64,000 bases of DNA from Eubacterium limosum (GCF_000807675.2 NZ_CP019962.1:3693157-3757156); one strand, 5' to 3'; shown: positions 25,546-36,059, numbered from the stretch's first letter. Numbers and translations: made by a program. Notes: generated by a model from the sequence alone, not told the origin.

Positions 25546-25629
25546 GTGTTAAAAAACCTGATTGAGTCGATATACTGGCGCCTGTTCTATGTGAAAATGC
25601 GGAATAATTATTCCCACCAGGACCAGTAG
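25546..25629 (+). CDS. 27-residue small protein
   Basis: GTG at 25546 lies eight bases after GAGGGTGG and encodes a 27-residue peptide, VLKNLIESIYWRLFYVKMRN then NYSHQDQ. The first 19 residues would form an amphipathic helix with aromatic and basic faces, which could bind a membrane. The frame sits alone between a strong promoter and a perfect terminator, so it is the only evident product of this 180-base unit. It is divergent from the S24 repressor. I do not recognise the peptide; a toxin-like, signalling or leader role is open. Confidence 0.55.
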   Translation: MLKNLIESIYWRLFYVKMRNNYSHQDQ

Positions 25630-25646
25630 ATCCGTAAACGAAACAA

Positions 25647-25676
25647 AAACGGCCGGAGTTGTCCGGTCGTTTTTAC
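25647..25676 (+). terminator. Intrinsic terminator of the tiny gene
   Basis: ACGGCCGGA (25649-25657), loop GTTG, TCCGGTCGT (25662-25670), then TTTT. It also lies head-on to the end of the DUF1835 gene. Confidence 0.88.
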
Positions 25677-25681
25677 GTTGT

Positions 25682-26551
25682 TCAGTCTTTTCGCCGCATG
25701 ACCCCGCTATATGGGTTTTCATCCTTTGACGGAGCAACCTCCTCAAGATCCCCGGCGTCAGCCATGGCCTGCAGCCGCATGAACAGCCATTGCGCGCTCA
25801 CACCCTTGACGCGGAGCAGGGTTCTGCCGATGGCAACAGCGGTTAAAAAGTCACCGTCGGGTATATTTGCCCGGAGGACAGCGTCATAGAAATCTTCGCG
25901 CACACTCATAACGCGGCCGTTTACCACCGCGCGCAAAGGGGCGTTTTCTTTGACGAGCTGTTCCCACAGCGCCGCGCAGGCTTCTTGCTGGATGGGGTTG
26001 ACCGGCTCCTCAAGCTGCGCAAGTATCCCGAAGTCCTCGGGAAAAACCTCGCCTGTACTCAGATATTGGCGTGCTTTTCCTTCAAATACAGTCTTTCGGG
26101 AGACAAAGACTGCGGATAAAGGAACCGGGCTCTCCCTGAAAAAGTGACAGATGAAAAGAAAACCACAAACCTCGGCCGGATCATTTTCTGACAGCCAGAC
26201 GCGGATAGGCTCAAGGGTTTCTCTGGTTTTTTCCAGCCGGTCAAGGGTTTTGCGGTTCAGCCCCGCAATTTCCTCAGCCACGCCGGGCGAATCGCCGTAC
26301 AGGGTTTTCAGCACAGAAAGCCGGGTACCCTCTCTTGTTTCAGCGTTGTCGAGCGCCCCGATGTCCAGAGACTGCCACAGGGGCGCCACGTCCTCGGGGC
26401 TGCCGTCCATGGAAAGGCCGGGCCAGTGGGTGGGGATGGTATAGCCACTGCGCCGCAGCATAGATGTGTCTTTTATCTCTTGTCCATGTTTCATAGACTT
26501 TGCATAGCTCAGGCACCCAGCCGAGCTGTTTCCGAAAATAAGCTCAATCAC
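25682..26551 (-). CDS. DUF1835 domain protein
   Basis: A 289-residue soluble protein that begins MIELIFGNSSAGCLSYAKSM, the typical N-terminus of the DUF1835 family, followed by a region resembling DUF3658 in the C-terminal half (VREDFYDAVLRANIPDGDFLTAVAIGRTL). The family is widespread in Firmicutes and has no known activity. Its start codon overlaps the stop of the omega-amidase gene by four bases, so the two genes are translationally coupled. Confidence 0.78.
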   Translation of the reverse strand: MIELIFGNSSAGCLSYAKSMKHGQEIKDTSMLRRSGYTIPTHWPGLSMDGSPEDVAPLWQSLDIGALDNAETREGTRLSVLKTLYGDSPGVAEEIAGLNRKTLDRLEKTRETLEPIRVWLSENDPAEVCGFLFICHFFRESPVPLSAVFVSRKTVFEGKARQYLSTGEVFPEDFGILAQLEEPVNPIQQEACAALWEQLVKENAPLRAVVNGRVMSVREDFYDAVLRANIPDGDFLTAVAIGRTLLRVKGVSAQWLFMRLQAMADAGDLEEVAPSKDENPYSGVMRRKD

Positions 26552-27372
26552 TTTATTTCTTCCACTCTGTACAAATCTGTTCTTCTGGCTGACAGGATGG
26601 GCAGCTCCTCCCGGACTGTGTCAACGACACGAGTGTCGATTTCGACCGAGACCGTTCCGGGTTTTTCATCAAGACCGGCGATTTTATCGCCCCAGGGATC
26701 AATCACGCAGGAATGTCCCCAGGCTGCGTATTTGGCGTTTTCATCCCGGGCAGAGGAGCAGGCCGCGATATAGAACTGGTTATCCACAGCGCGGGAGCGC
26801 AGTGCCAGTTCCCAGTGGGCCGGCCCGGTGGTCATGTTAAAGGCGGCTGGCAGCACTGCCAGCTTTGCCCCGTGTTCTGCCATAATGCGAAACTGTTCAG
26901 GGAACCGGATGTCAAAACAAACCGCCACGCCCACAGGGCCAAAGGGGGTCTCTACAACGGTGATGGAATCACCAGGAGTTAATACATGTGACTCTTTAAA
27001 GGAGATGCCATTTTTGACGTCAACATCAAAAAGATGAACCTTTCGGTGCCGTCCAAGCAGGCTGCCATCCGGACCGAATACGAAACAAGAGTTATAGATA
27101 TGCCCGTTCTCCACCTCGGGGATGGAGCCGGCAAACAGAGTGATTCCCAGCGCACCGGCCAGGGCGGACATACGGGTATTGGCAGGCCCGTCCGCAGGCT
27201 CGGCCGCGGTCAGGAAATCACTTCCGGCATAGGGGCATACATACATTTCTGGCAGCAGCACCATCTCGGCTCCATCCTCCACAGCGGCACGAACCATTTT
27301 TTCAGCAGTGTTCATATTTGTTTCCTTATCCGCTGTCAGCGGCATCTGACAGCAGGCAAATTTTATTTTCAT
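26548..27372 (-). CDS. Carbon-nitrogen hydrolase, omega-amidase (Nit2) type
   Basis: A 274-residue nitrilase-superfamily enzyme with the Glu-Lys-Cys triad at Glu42 (LLPEMYVCPY), Lys111 (GRHRKVHLFD) and Cys152 (VAVCFDIRFPEQ). The sequence around the Cys and the HLFDVDV segment fit omega-amidase, which hydrolyses alpha-ketoglutaramate and alpha-ketosuccinamate. ATG at 27372 is preceded by GGAGG on the minus strand. First gene of a two-gene operon with the DUF1835 protein. Confidence 0.88.
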   Translation of the reverse strand: MKIKFACCQMPLTADKETNMNTAEKMVRAAVEDGAEMVLLPEMYVCPYAGSDFLTAAEPADGPANTRMSALAGALGITLFAGSIPEVENGHIYNSCFVFGPDGSLLGRHRKVHLFDVDVKNGISFKESHVLTPGDSITVVETPFGPVGVAVCFDIRFPEQFRIMAEHGAKLAVLPAAFNMTTGPAHWELALRSRAVDNQFYIAACSSARDENAKYAAWGHSCVIDPWGDKIAGLDEKPGTVSVEIDTRVVDTVREELPILSARRTDLYRVEEIK

Positions 27373-27510
27373 GGGAACCTCCGGTTTTTCGCCGTAATTT
27401 GCGGTTTCTTTTTATTATAACTGAAAAGACTGAAAGAAGTTTTTAATTACCTGGGGAAAACTTCAATTAATTGTAACCCTTTCCTAATTTAAATAGTTCT
27501 AAAGAAAACT

Positions 27511-27539
27511 TTGATAAATTCTTGAAGATTTGTTATAAT
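27511..27539 (+). promoter_or_regulatory. Sigma-A promoter of the kinase/activase genes
   Basis: TTGATA (27511-27516), 17 bases, TATAAT (27534-27539), 61 bases before the kinase start. Confidence 0.75.
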
Positions 27540-27600
27540 AGTGGTCGTTTAAGAAGTGCTATATAATAAATAAGAAGAAATTTGATTTTGAGGTTAAGGT

Positions 27601-29148
27601 TTGGAGAAGGAATTAGTTTTAACCATTGATTGTGGCACCCAGGGCGTTCGGGCCATTGTATTTGACAAAACAGGCCGGGCGCTGGCGAAAACCGAGAAAA
27701 GGTTTGAGGGATACTACTCTAAGAAGCCGCATTACGTGGAGGCGCCGCCGGCCATGTTCTGGGACGATCTGGCTTCGGTTACCCTGGAGATGAAAAGCCG
27801 CTATCCTGAATACATTGCGGCGCTTTCGGGTATGAATATCGCGGTGCAGCGCGATATCGCCACCATTGTGGACGAGAAAGGCGAGGGACTGCGGGATTTT
27901 ATCAGCTGGATGGACCGGCGGACGCTGGAAAAACCATTGACGATTCCTCAGCCTTACCGTTTTGCCTTCTGGATAGCTGGCAAAAAAGCCTTTACTGAGA
28001 GCTTTAATACAGGCACGCACGCGCACTGGATCAAGGTGCATGAGCCGGAGCTTTGGAGTACTGCGGATAAATACATTTTTCTTTCGACTTACCTGATCAA
28101 TAAACTGACCGGCCAGATGGTGGACGCGACCTCCAATATCGCGGGCCACTTTCCCTTTGATTTCAAGCATAAGAAATGGTGCGGTCCTTACGAAATCAAG
28201 CGCCAGATCATCCAGATTGAGCGCGAAAAGCTTTGTGACCTGGTGGATTCCTGCCAGGTCATCGGTGTCATTACACCCGAGGCTGCCAAAAAAACAGGGC
28301 TCCCAGAAGGGCTGCCCCTCGTAGGTTCCGGCACCGATAAGGGTTGTGAGACCATTGGTGTGGGCTGTGTGAACGAGGGCTGCGCCAGCGTATCTCTTGG
28401 CACCCAGGCTACTGTGGAGACGACCTCCAAGCGTTATTACGAACTGGTTCCCTTTTATCCGCCTTTCCCCGGGGTGGACCCAGAGGCCTATAACCCTGAA
28501 ATCACCGTTTACCACGGTTTCTGGATGATCAACTGGTTTATCGAAACATTTGCCAGTAAGGAGCGGGAAGACTGCGAAAAGCGGGGTAAGAATCTGCTCG
28601 ATTTTCTGAATGAGCAGCTGCTTACTGTGCCTGCGGGGGCTGGCGGCCTGGTGCTTCAGCCCTACTGGGGTCAGGAATCTTTTAAGCCTGAGGCAAAGGG
28701 TTCAATTATCGGCTTCAGCGAACGCCACACAAAATACCATATTTACAGAAGCATCATCGAAGGACTGGCCTTCGCGCTCCTGGAAGGCCTTGAAACCATT
28801 GAAAAGAAATCCGGCGTACGGGTGGAAACTATCGGCCTGTCCGGTGGCGGCTCCCGCAGCGACAATATCGCCCAGATCATGGCCAACGTCTTTGGCCGGG
28901 AGGTTTACAGGGTTCAGACCTATGAGACAACCGGGCTCGGCGGCGCTATGGCTACCTATGTGGGATTAGGCGTTTACCCGAACCTCGAGGCAGCCGGAGC
29001 GGAGATGGTGCGAAAATCACGCCGTTTCCTGCCAGATTCCGAAGAAAACAAGCTTTACGCAGATTTATACCGCAAGGTGTACAAAAGAGCGTATAAGCGC
29101 TATAAACCGCTCTATAAACGGCTGGGAAAAATCGAGAGCGCGCAATAA
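27601..29148 (+). CDS. FGGY-family carbohydrate kinase
   Basis: A 515-residue kinase of the FGGY/ASKHA group. The first phosphate loop is LTIDCGTQGVRAIVFDKTG (residues 7-25), the SWMDRR segment (about 101-106) lies at the sugar site, and the adenosine motif is IGLSGGGSRSDNIAQIMANVFG (about 417-438). The substrate is not a clear match to glycerol or xylulose kinases. Start is TTG at 27601, with only a weak site upstream. The gene is followed after 53 bases by a giant dehydratase activase, a pairing I take as one operon; a link to acyl-CoA or sugar-acid catabolism is inference only. Confidence 0.85.
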   Translation: MEKELVLTIDCGTQGVRAIVFDKTGRALAKTEKRFEGYYSKKPHYVEAPPAMFWDDLASVTLEMKSRYPEYIAALSGMNIAVQRDIATIVDEKGEGLRDFISWMDRRTLEKPLTIPQPYRFAFWIAGKKAFTESFNTGTHAHWIKVHEPELWSTADKYIFLSTYLINKLTGQMVDATSNIAGHFPFDFKHKKWCGPYEIKRQIIQIEREKLCDLVDSCQVIGVITPEAAKKTGLPEGLPLVGSGTDKGCETIGVGCVNEGCASVSLGTQATVETTSKRYYELVPFYPPFPGVDPEAYNPEITVYHGFWMINWFIETFASKEREDCEKRGKNLLDFLNEQLLTVPAGAGGLVLQPYWGQESFKPEAKGSIIGFSERHTKYHIYRSIIEGLAFALLEGLETIEKKSGVRVETIGLSGGGSRSDNIAQIMANVFGREVYRVQTYETTGLGGAMATYVGLGVYPNLEAAGAEMVRKSRRFLPDSEENKLYADLYRKVYKRAYKRYKPLYKRLGKIESAQ

Positions 29149-29201
29149 TAAGCAAGCATTACAAATAATGATTGATGATTAATAAAAATGAGGCATAATA
29201 C

Positions 29202-32200
29202 ATGAACAAAACTTACAAAATGGGCCTGGACGTAGGCTCAACCACCATTAAGGTGGTGGTAATGGACGAGAACGACACGATTATCTACAAAGAATACCGA
29301 AGGCATCTGTCCAATATCAAGCTGATCATGGCAGAGCTTTTAAAGGAAACCTTTGAAAAGGTGGGCGACATTACGACCAGGGTCTGTGTGACGGGCTCCG
29401 GCGGGCTGATGATTTCAAAATGGCTGGACATTCCCTTTATTCAGGAGGTGGTGGCCGGGACCGTCGCGGTTGAAAGGCTGATTCCCGAAACGAACTGTGC
29501 CATTGAGCTGGGTGGTGAGGATGCCAAGATCACCTTCTTTGAGGGCAATATCGAGCAGCGGATGAATGGCACCTGCGCTGGGGGAACCGGGGCTTTTATT
29601 GACCAGATGGCAACCCTGTTAAAAACGGATGCCACCGGCCTCAATGAACTGGCGAAAACCCACCAGACCATTTATCCCATCGCTTCACGCTGCGGGGTAT
29701 TTTCCAAAACTGATATACAGCCTCTGCTCAATGAGGGGGCAGCCAAGGAGGACATCGCGGCCTCCATTTTTCAGGCAGTGGTCAACCAGACCATCAGCGG
29801 CCTGGCCTGCGGACACCCCATCCGGGGAAATGTCGCCTTTCTGGGCGGCCCGCTTTACTTCCTGTCTGAGCTCAGACAGCGTTTTATTGAGACCCTGAAG
29901 CTGTCGCCAGAGCAGGTGATCTTCCCGGAAGGCTCCAACCTTTTTGTGGCTGTGGGCTCTGCTTACTCCTCCGATAAATACGGCACACTGCCGCTCTCCG
30001 AGCTGGTCAGACGGGTGCAGAACACTGACGGGGCGGGTGACAGCGAGGTCAATCGTCTCGACCCTCTCTTTAAAAACCAGGATGAGCTGGACAGCTTCCT
30101 CTCACGTCACCAAAAGGACCGTGTGGAGCGGGGAAACCTTGAAGCCTATACCGGCGCGTGCTTTCTGGGCATCGATGTCGGTTCTACCACCACTAAGGCC
30201 GTACTCATTGGCCGTGAGGGTGAGCTTCTGTATCACTACTATGGCAGCAACGAGGGCAGCCCCCTGGGTCAGGCCATCAAGATTGTGGAGGATGTTTATA
30301 ACAAGCTGCCCGACGACGCATTCATTGGGAAATCCGCAGTCACCGGCTACGGTGAGGGGCTGATTAAGACAGCCCTCAAAGTAGATATCGGCGAAATTGA
30401 AACTATCGCTCACTATAAGGGCGCCAAATATTTCATGCCAAAGGTCGACTTTATCCTGGACATCGGCGGACAGGATATGAAATGTATGAAGATCCGGAAT
30501 GGTACCATTGACAGCATCATTCTCAATGAAGCCTGCTCATCAGGCTGCGGCTCTTTCCTTGAAACCTTTGCCAAGTCCCTGAACCTGAGCATGGAGGCCT
30601 TTGTGTCTCAGGCGCTCCTAGCCGAAAAGCCAGTAGATCTGGGCACACGTTGTACGGTTTTCATGAATTCCAAGGTAAAGCAGGCCCAGAAAGAAGGGGC
30701 CGAGGTTGGAGAAATCTCCGCCGGCTTATCCTATTCGGTCATCAAGAACGCCCTGCAAAAGGTTATCAAGGTGCATAATCCCAAGGATCTGGGAGAGAAT
30801 ATCATTGTCCAGGGCGGTACCTTCAACAATAACGCAGTGCTGCGTGCCTTTGAGAAAATTACCGATAAGGACGTGGTGCGGCCCGACATCGCCGGGCTGA
30901 TGGGTGCCTTCGGGGTGGCGCTGATCGCCCGGGAAAACTATACCGAGGGGGACAGGAGCACGCTTCTGGATCTGGACAGGCTTTACAGCTTTGAGGTTGA
31001 AGTCAGCCACCGAAGGTGCGGCGGATGCAGCAACAACTGCTTGCTCACCATCAACCGTTTTAATGACGGCAGCCGGCACATTACCGGCAACCGCTGCGAG
31101 ATTGGGGCGGGCGAGGGGCGTAAAAACAAGGATCTGCCCAACCTGTATCAGTATAAATACAAGCGTGTTTTCGATTACCAGCCGCTGCCCACCAACCAGG
31201 CGTCCCGCGGTGTGATTGGCATCCCGCGTGTGCTCAACCAGTATGAGAACTATCCCTTCTGGTTTATTTTCCTGACCAGCCTCGGCTACCGGGTCGAGCT
31301 GTCTGAGGAATCCAACCGTAAGGTTTATGAAAAGGGCATGGCCAGCATACCATCCGAATCGGTCTGCTATCCCGCTAAGCTGGTGCACGGCCATATCCAG
31401 GATCTGATCGACCGGGGGATCAAAACCATTTTTTATCCCTGCATCCCTTATGAGGAACGGGAATTTGAAAAAGTGGACAACTGGTATAACTGCCCCATTG
31501 TCATGTCCTATCCAGAAACCATCAAGCACAATATGGAATCTCTGAGGGAAAACGACGTGACCTTCCTGAATCCTTTCATCGCGCTGGATGACCACAAACG
31601 GCTGGAGGGACGGCTCATCGAAATCTTTGGCGAACTGGGTATTCCAAAGGAAGAGATCAGCGTCGCCCTCAAGCTGGCCCTGGGCGAAAAGGACCGCTTC
31701 CGAGATGACATGCGCGCAAAGGGCGAGGAAACCATTGAATGGCTGAAGGCGAACAATAAAAAAGGCATCGTGCTGGCCGGACGGCCGTACCATATCGACC
31801 CTGAGATCAACCACGGGCTCGACAACATCATCACCGGACTTGGCATGGCGGTACTCACCGAGGATTGCATTGCCCATCTGGTCACAGACATCGACGAAGA
31901 AAACTTCCGGGTGCTTGACCAGTGGAAATACCACAGCCGCCTTTACAAGGCAGCAGAAGTTGTCGCCCGATATGATTTTCTGGAGCTGGTACAGCTGACC
32001 TCCTTTGGCTGCGGCCTGGACGCGGTCACCTCTGAACAGACTCAGGAAATCCTGGAAAGCAAGGGCAACATCTATACCCTCATCAAAATTGACGAGGTCA
32101 ACAACCTGGGCGCGGTCCGTATCCGGATGCGCTCGCTGAAGGCTGCCATGGAGGAACGTGAAAAGAACCACGTCAAGCTCCCGTGTGAAGAACTGCCTGA

Positions 32201-33431
32201 AAAGGTGGTGTTTACTAAGGAAATGCGCAAACGCCACACGCTGCTGGCGCCCCAGATGTCGCCGATTCACTTCGAGTTTATCGCGGACGCCATGGCCACC
32301 AGCGGCTATAATGTCGAGGTGCTGCCGAGCGTAGATGAGAAGGCTGTGGATGAAGGGCTGACCTATGTCAACAATGACGCCTGCTATCCGACCATCATCA
32401 CCACTGGTCAGATCATGGCGGCGCTGAAATCCGGCAAATATGATCTGGACAACGTGTCTGTGCTCATGACTCAGACCGGCGGCCCCTGCCGCGCGTCCAA
32501 CTATGTGGGCTTTATCCGCAAGGCGCTGAGGGAAGCGGGCATGGAGCAGGTGCCGGTTATCTCTCTGAACCTGGTGGGCCTGGAGGACAATCCGGGCTTT
32601 AAGATCACGCCGGGCCTGGCCAACCGAGCCATGATCGGCATGGTCTACGGCGACCTGTTCCAGCGTGTGCTTTACGCCACCAAGCCCTATGAGCAGGTGC
32701 CCGGCTCCGCTATGGCCCTGTATAATAAGTGGAAGGAGCGGGTCAAGATTGATATCCGCAAGCCGAAATGGTCGGTCTTTAAGCGCAATGTCACTCAGAT
32801 TGTCGAGGACTTTGACTGCCTGCCGAGAATTGAGAAAAAAATCCCCAAGGTCGCCATTGTCGGGGAAATTCTGGTCAAGTACCATCCGACCGCCAACAAC
32901 AACCTCATCGAGGTGCTGGAGAACGAGGGGGCCGAGGTGGTGGTGCCGGATCTCATCGACTTCTTCCTGTACTGCTGTTATAACTCGATTTACAAGTATG
33001 ACGAGCTGTCCGGCAGCAAATCGGGCAAGACTGCGGGCGTCGCTGGGATTAAGGTGTTGGAAATGTACCGTAAAAATATGAAAAAAGCCCTGGATAAGAG
33101 CCGTCATTTCCACGCGCCTTCTACCATTTATAAAAAAGCGGAGAAAGCCAAGGAGCTCATCGCGCTGGGGAACCAGGGCGGGGAGGGCTGGTTCCTGACC
33201 GCTGAAATGATGGAGCTCATCGAGTCGGGCGTTGAAAATATCGTCTGTGTCCAGCCCTTTGCCTGCCTGCCGAACCACGTTATGGGCAAGGGGATGATCA
33301 AGCCGATCCGCAAGCGTTATCCGAAGGCCAATATCGCTCCCATTGATTATGACCCCGGCGCTTCCGAGGTTAATCAGATCAACCGGATCAAGCTGATGAT
33401 GGAAACCGCCAATAAAAATCTTGGAATCTGA
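29202..33431 (+). CDS. Giant 2-hydroxyacyl-CoA dehydratase activase-related protein
   Basis: A 1409-residue fusion. Residues about 1-265 and 320-590 are two BadF/HgdC-type ATPase domains ([38 protein letters not shown]), with Cys125 in [10 protein letters not shown] and Cys445/Cys449 in [12 protein letters not shown] as likely [4Fe-4S] ligands. The remaining 800 residues carry a DUF2229/CoA-dehydratase-related region with conserved Cys ([51 protein letters not shown]). HgdC-type activases pass one electron to a dehydratase with ATP. In this fused family the partner is unknown. No dehydratase genes lie nearby. Confidence 0.88.
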   Translation: MNKTYKMGLDVGSTTIKVVVMDENDTIIYKEYRRHLSNIKLIMAELLKETFEKVGDITTRVCVTGSGGLMISKWLDIPFIQEVVAGTVAVERLIPETNCAIELGGEDAKITFFEGNIEQRMNGTCAGGTGAFIDQMATLLKTDATGLNELAKTHQTIYPIASRCGVFSKTDIQPLLNEGAAKEDIAASIFQAVVNQTISGLACGHPIRGNVAFLGGPLYFLSELRQRFIETLKLSPEQVIFPEGSNLFVAVGSAYSSDKYGTLPLSELVRRVQNTDGAGDSEVNRLDPLFKNQDELDSFLSRHQKDRVERGNLEAYTGACFLGIDVGSTTTKAVLIGREGELLYHYYGSNEGSPLGQAIKIVEDVYNKLPDDAFIGKSAVTGYGEGLIKTALKVDIGEIETIAHYKGAKYFMPKVDFILDIGGQDMKCMKIRNGTIDSIILNEACSSGCGSFLETFAKSLNLSMEAFVSQALLAEKPVDLGTRCTVFMNSKVKQAQKEGAEVGEISAGLSYSVIKNALQKVIKVHNPKDLGENIIVQGGTFNNNAVLRAFEKITDKDVVRPDIAGLMGAFGVALIARENYTEGDRSTLLDLDRLYSFEVEVSHRRCGGCSNNCLLTINRFNDGSRHITGNRCEIGAGEGRKNKDLPNLYQYKYKRVFDYQPLPTNQASRGVIGIPRVLNQYENYPFWFIFLTSLGYRVELSEESNRKVYEKGMASIPSESVCYPAKLVHGHIQDLIDRGIKTIFYPCIPYEEREFEKVDNWYNCPIVMSYPETIKHNMESLRENDVTFLNPFIALDDHKRLEGRLIEIFGELGIPKEEISVALKLALGEKDRFRDDMRAKGEETIEWLKANNKKGIVLAGRPYHIDPEINHGLDNIITGLGMAVLTEDCIAHLVTDIDEENFRVLDQWKYHSRLYKAAEVVARYDFLELVQLTSFGCGLDAVTSEQTQEILESKGNIYTLIKIDEVNNLGAVRIRMRSLKAAMEEREKNHVKLPCEELPEKVVFTKEMRKRHTLLAPQMSPIHFEFIADAMATSGYNVEVLPSVDEKAVDEGLTYVNNDACYPTIITTGQIMAALKSGKYDLDNVSVLMTQTGGPCRASNYVGFIRKALREAGMEQVPVISLNLVGLEDNPGFKITPGLANRAMIGMVYGDLFQRVLYATKPYEQVPGSAMALYNKWKERVKIDIRKPKWSVFKRNVTQIVEDFDCLPRIEKKIPKVAIVGEILVKYHPTANNNLIEVLENEGAEVVVPDLIDFFLYCCYNSIYKYDELSGSKSGKTAGVAGIKVLEMYRKNMKKALDKSRHFHAPSTIYKKAEKAKELIALGNQGGEGWFLTAEMMELIESGVENIVCVQPFACLPNHVMGKGMIKPIRKRYPKANIAPIDYDPGASEVNQINRIKLMMETANKNLGI

Positions 33432-33458
33432 CAGGGGGCGAAAAAACCCTTGAAAGCT

Positions 33459-33508
33459 AAGAAAAACCTGATGTTCAGAGGCATTCTGTTCACAGGTTTT
33501 TCTTTTTA
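33459..33508 (+). terminator. Intrinsic terminator
   Basis: AGAAAAACCTG near 33460-33470 pairs with CAGGTTTTTCT (33493-33503) across a 22-base loop, followed by TTTTT. Ends the kinase/activase transcript. Confidence 0.75.
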
Positions 33509-33560
33509 TTTATCTCAGTTCACAAATTAAAATCTGCAAACGATATTGCAAAATTTGGCC

Positions 33561-33589
33561 TTGCAACTTGGGATCGATAACTCTATAAT
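33561..33589 (+). promoter_or_regulatory. Sigma-A promoter of a short transcript
   Basis: TTGCAA (33561-33566), 17 bases, TATAAT (33584-33589). A strong terminator lies only about 65 bases after the expected start site, ahead of the glycosyltransferase gene. Confidence 0.65.
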
Positions 33590-33595
33590 AATAAA

Positions 33596-33688
33596 TATCA
33601 CATATAATCCTTTTTCCTTTAGAATTACTCCCCTTTTTCTATAGGAAACCGAGCGGAAACCTTAACGGGTTTCCGCTTTTCTTTTTTT
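33596..33688 (+). ncRNA. Candidate small RNA or attenuated leader of about 90 nt
   Basis: Transcription from the promoter at 33561 would give about 90 nt ending at AGCGGAAACC (33652-33661) / GGGTTTCCGCT (33667-33677) plus a long T-run. The body is pyrimidine-rich with ACTCCCC, able to pair with ribosome binding sites. Either a small RNA or a leader controlling the glycosyltransferase downstream. Confidence 0.4.
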
Positions 33689-33747
33689 GTTTTCCGGCAA
33701 CGTCTGAGGGTAAACTTTAAATGAGACATAAAATTAAAGAGGAAAGC

Positions 33748-35645
33748 ATGAAAGAACAAAACAAAACACGGATTAAAAAGACAATTTTTATACTCACGAT
33801 GGCTGCCATGACCATCTATTTCGGCTGGCGGATCCTTTTTACACTGCCCTTCCGGTTTGGCCCGCTGGCCTCAGTCATTGGCATTATCCTGCTTATCACA
33901 GAGCTTACGGGCGCAGTGGAAACCTTCGAGCTGTACCGGAACTATTCCCGGTCCGCTCTGTCAGAGCTCCCGGTGATCCGGCTGCGGATTACCCGGAGGT
34001 GGACGTTTTCATCGCCACTCATAATGAGTCGGCAGAGCTCCTTTATAAAACCGTCAACGCCTGCAAATATATGGTGTATCCGGACAAAAACAGAGTCCAT
34101 ATCTATCTCTGTGACGACTCTGACCGCCCAGAGATTGCTGCGCTCGCTGAGCAGATGGACACCGGCTATTTTGGCCTTCGTGAAAATCAGCATGCAAAAG
34201 CCGGAAATCTCAACAACGCGATCTTTAAAACCCATTCCCCCCTCATCGCCACATTTGACGCGGATATGATTCCCACCCACGATTTTCTCATGAGAACCGT
34301 GCCGTACTTCTTCCTGGATAACGGCCCCGTCGGCTTTATCCAGTCACCCCAGAGCTTTTACAACGCCGACCTTTTCCAGTACAACCTGTATTCTAAGGAA
34401 AAGCTGCCCAACGAGCAGGATTATTTTTTCAAGGAGGTCAATGTCAACCGAAACTACGCCAACGCGCCTATTTACGCAGGGTCAAATACCCTTATTTCAC
34501 GCCAGGCTGTCACAGAGGTTGGCGGAATTGCCACGGACAGTATCACCGAGGACTTTGCCACCGGTATCCGCATCCAGGCTGCCGGGTACCGGTGCTATGC
34601 CATTCCGACAGTCCTGGCCCACGGGCTGGCACCGGCCACCCTGCGGGATCTTATCGGCCAGCGCAGGCGGTGGGGAAGAGGGTGCATCCAGACCCTCCGC
34701 CAATCCTGCTGGCTCAGGCATATGGGTCTGCCTCTCAGAACACGCTTCAGCTATTACAGCTCTTTTTTATACTGGTGGACTTTTTTCAGACGTTTTGTCT
34801 ATATTTCTGCCCCGATCCTTTTCACCCTTTTTCAGGTCGTTATCGTGGACTGTACAGTGCCTGAGCTTCTGATCTTTTCAATACCTGCCTATCTGCTCTA
34901 CGGTCTGTCCCTGCGTTTTCTTTCCGGCAGTATGCGCAGCACAAGGTGGAGCAATATTATCGACACCGCTCTGTTTCCATACCTGATGTTTCCCATTATC
35001 CTGGAAACCCTGGGCATACGTGAAAAGAAGTTCTCTGTCACCCGTAAGGACGCAGTGACTGACTCACGCAATTTTACTCTGGCGCTCCCGCACCTGTTCT
35101 TTATTCTGCTGTCTGCCTTTGCCATCTACCAGTGCTACACGGTCTGGATGCCTGCCAGCTTTGTGGCAGCTCTGGTGGTCATGTGCTGGCTGATCCTCAA
35201 CACCTTTATCCTTATCATGGCCGTATTTTTCATTTTAGGGCGGAAAAACAGCCGGAAAAACGTGCGTTTTAGCGCGAATATACCTGTCGTAGTAAAGACG
35301 CCTTATGGACGTTTTTCGGGCCACACCCTTGATATCTCCGAAAGGGGCATGGGAATAGCGCTCGATGACGGGAGAATACTGGATCAAAGTCTGCCGCTGG
35401 AAGTTCTTGTCTGGACAGAACGCTATCGTGCCAGTATGGATGCCCGGATGGCCCGTGTGGCTGAAAACGAAGAGGGCGCGCTGAAGTACGGGATCGCCTT
35501 TACCAGTATGGATGCAGAGAACAAAAGCCAGTATTTTCAGATTGTCTACGACCGTGAGCCGGATTTTCCGACCCGGCTTGTGAAAAGCTCGGGGCTCAGG
35601 GATCTGGGCCGAAATATCCAAAAAAGACTCCGTCGCAGGCGGTAG
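33748..35645 (+). pseudogene. BcsA-like glycosyltransferase with PilZ domain, frameshifted
   Basis: ATG at 33748 (after AAAGAGGAAAG) gives two N-terminal helices and the start of the family sequence up to YSRSALSELP near 33970. From about 33972 the protein continues in the frame one base back as DYPEVDVFIATHNE and runs to 35645. Together about 632 residues: GT2 domain with LCDDSD, FDADM, ITED and the QRRRW motif, six or so helices, then a PilZ domain (RKNSRKNVRF ... DISERGMGI) that binds cyclic di-GMP. It would polymerise an exopolysaccharide through the membrane. A one-base deletion around 33970-33985 explains the break. Sequence error is possible. Confidence 0.8.
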
Positions 35646-35679
35646 GGAAGCACAGCACAATTTTGCGCCGTGCCTTCCA
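35646..35679 (+). terminator. Hairpin of the recurrent terminator family
   Basis: GGAAGCAC (35646-35653) pairs with GTGCCTTCC (35671-35679 region) around the shared ACAATTTTGCG loop, one A-C mismatch in the stem. Ends the glycosyltransferase gene. Confidence 0.65.
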
Positions 35680-35681
35680 GG

Positions 35682-35713
35682 CAAAAAAATAAACCCATCT
35701 TTAAAAGACAGGT
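35682..35713 (-). terminator. Intrinsic terminator of the YozE-like gene
   Basis: Read on the minus strand, AACC-TG-TCTTT and AAAGA-TG-GGTT arms (within 35691-35713) are followed by a T-run (35683-35690). Lies just after the stop of the YozE-like gene. Confidence 0.75.
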
Positions 35714-35723
35714 TCTCTTTGGT

Positions 35724-35945
35724 TTAGTTATCACCCTTTATAAAGAGTGCGTAGGCGTCGCTCATCACCTTCAGTGCTTCCTCGCTGGCGCCCTGGCTTT
35801 CAATATAGCTGATAAAATCATCGGCTGAGCCGTCGTCCGGAAAGCCTTTATCCTCGGCCACATCCTTTGCCAGGTCACCAAAATAAGACGCGTCGCCTGA
35901 GTACCTGGCACAAAGCCACTCTTTAAACAATACTTTTTCACCCAT
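35724..35945 (-). CDS. YozE-like SAM-fold protein
   Basis: A 73-residue protein. The start is ATG at 35945, with AGGGGG upstream; a TTG two codons earlier is too near that site. The sequence FKEWLCARYSGDASYFGDLAKDVAEDKGFPDDGSADDFISYIES has the YozE_SAM_like pattern: Phe/Trp at the start, an FGDLA core and a helical C-terminus. The fold binds other proteins or nucleic acid in some families; its function in Firmicutes is unknown. Stands alone with its own terminator. Confidence 0.8.
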   Translation of the reverse strand: MGEKVLFKEWLCARYSGDASYFGDLAKDVAEDKGFPDDGSADDFISYIESQGASEEALKVMSDAYALFIKGDN

Positions 35946-36020
35946 TTTCAAGCCCCCTTTTTTTCTTTATTATAACATATCTGTAAACGACTTGCTTGAA
36001 AAATTCTTTTTATTAAGGGT

Positions 36021-36059
36021 AAAAAAATGAAGAATCCACAACCGAAAGTTCTGGATTCT
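36021..36059 (-). terminator. Intrinsic terminator of the NhaC gene
   Basis: AGAATCCA (36031-36038) pairs with TGGATTCT (36052-36059); on the minus strand the T-run lies at 36021-36027. Directly after the antiporter stop. Confidence 0.85.

Noticed and set aside
26426-27420. Plus-strand frames opposite the omega-amidase
   Set aside because: Shadows of the minus-strand gene, which has its full catalytic triad.
30726-33278. An 850-codon open frame on the minus strand opposite the activase gene
   Set aside because: It is a shadow of the high-GC third positions of the activase gene; no ribosome site and no recognisable domains.
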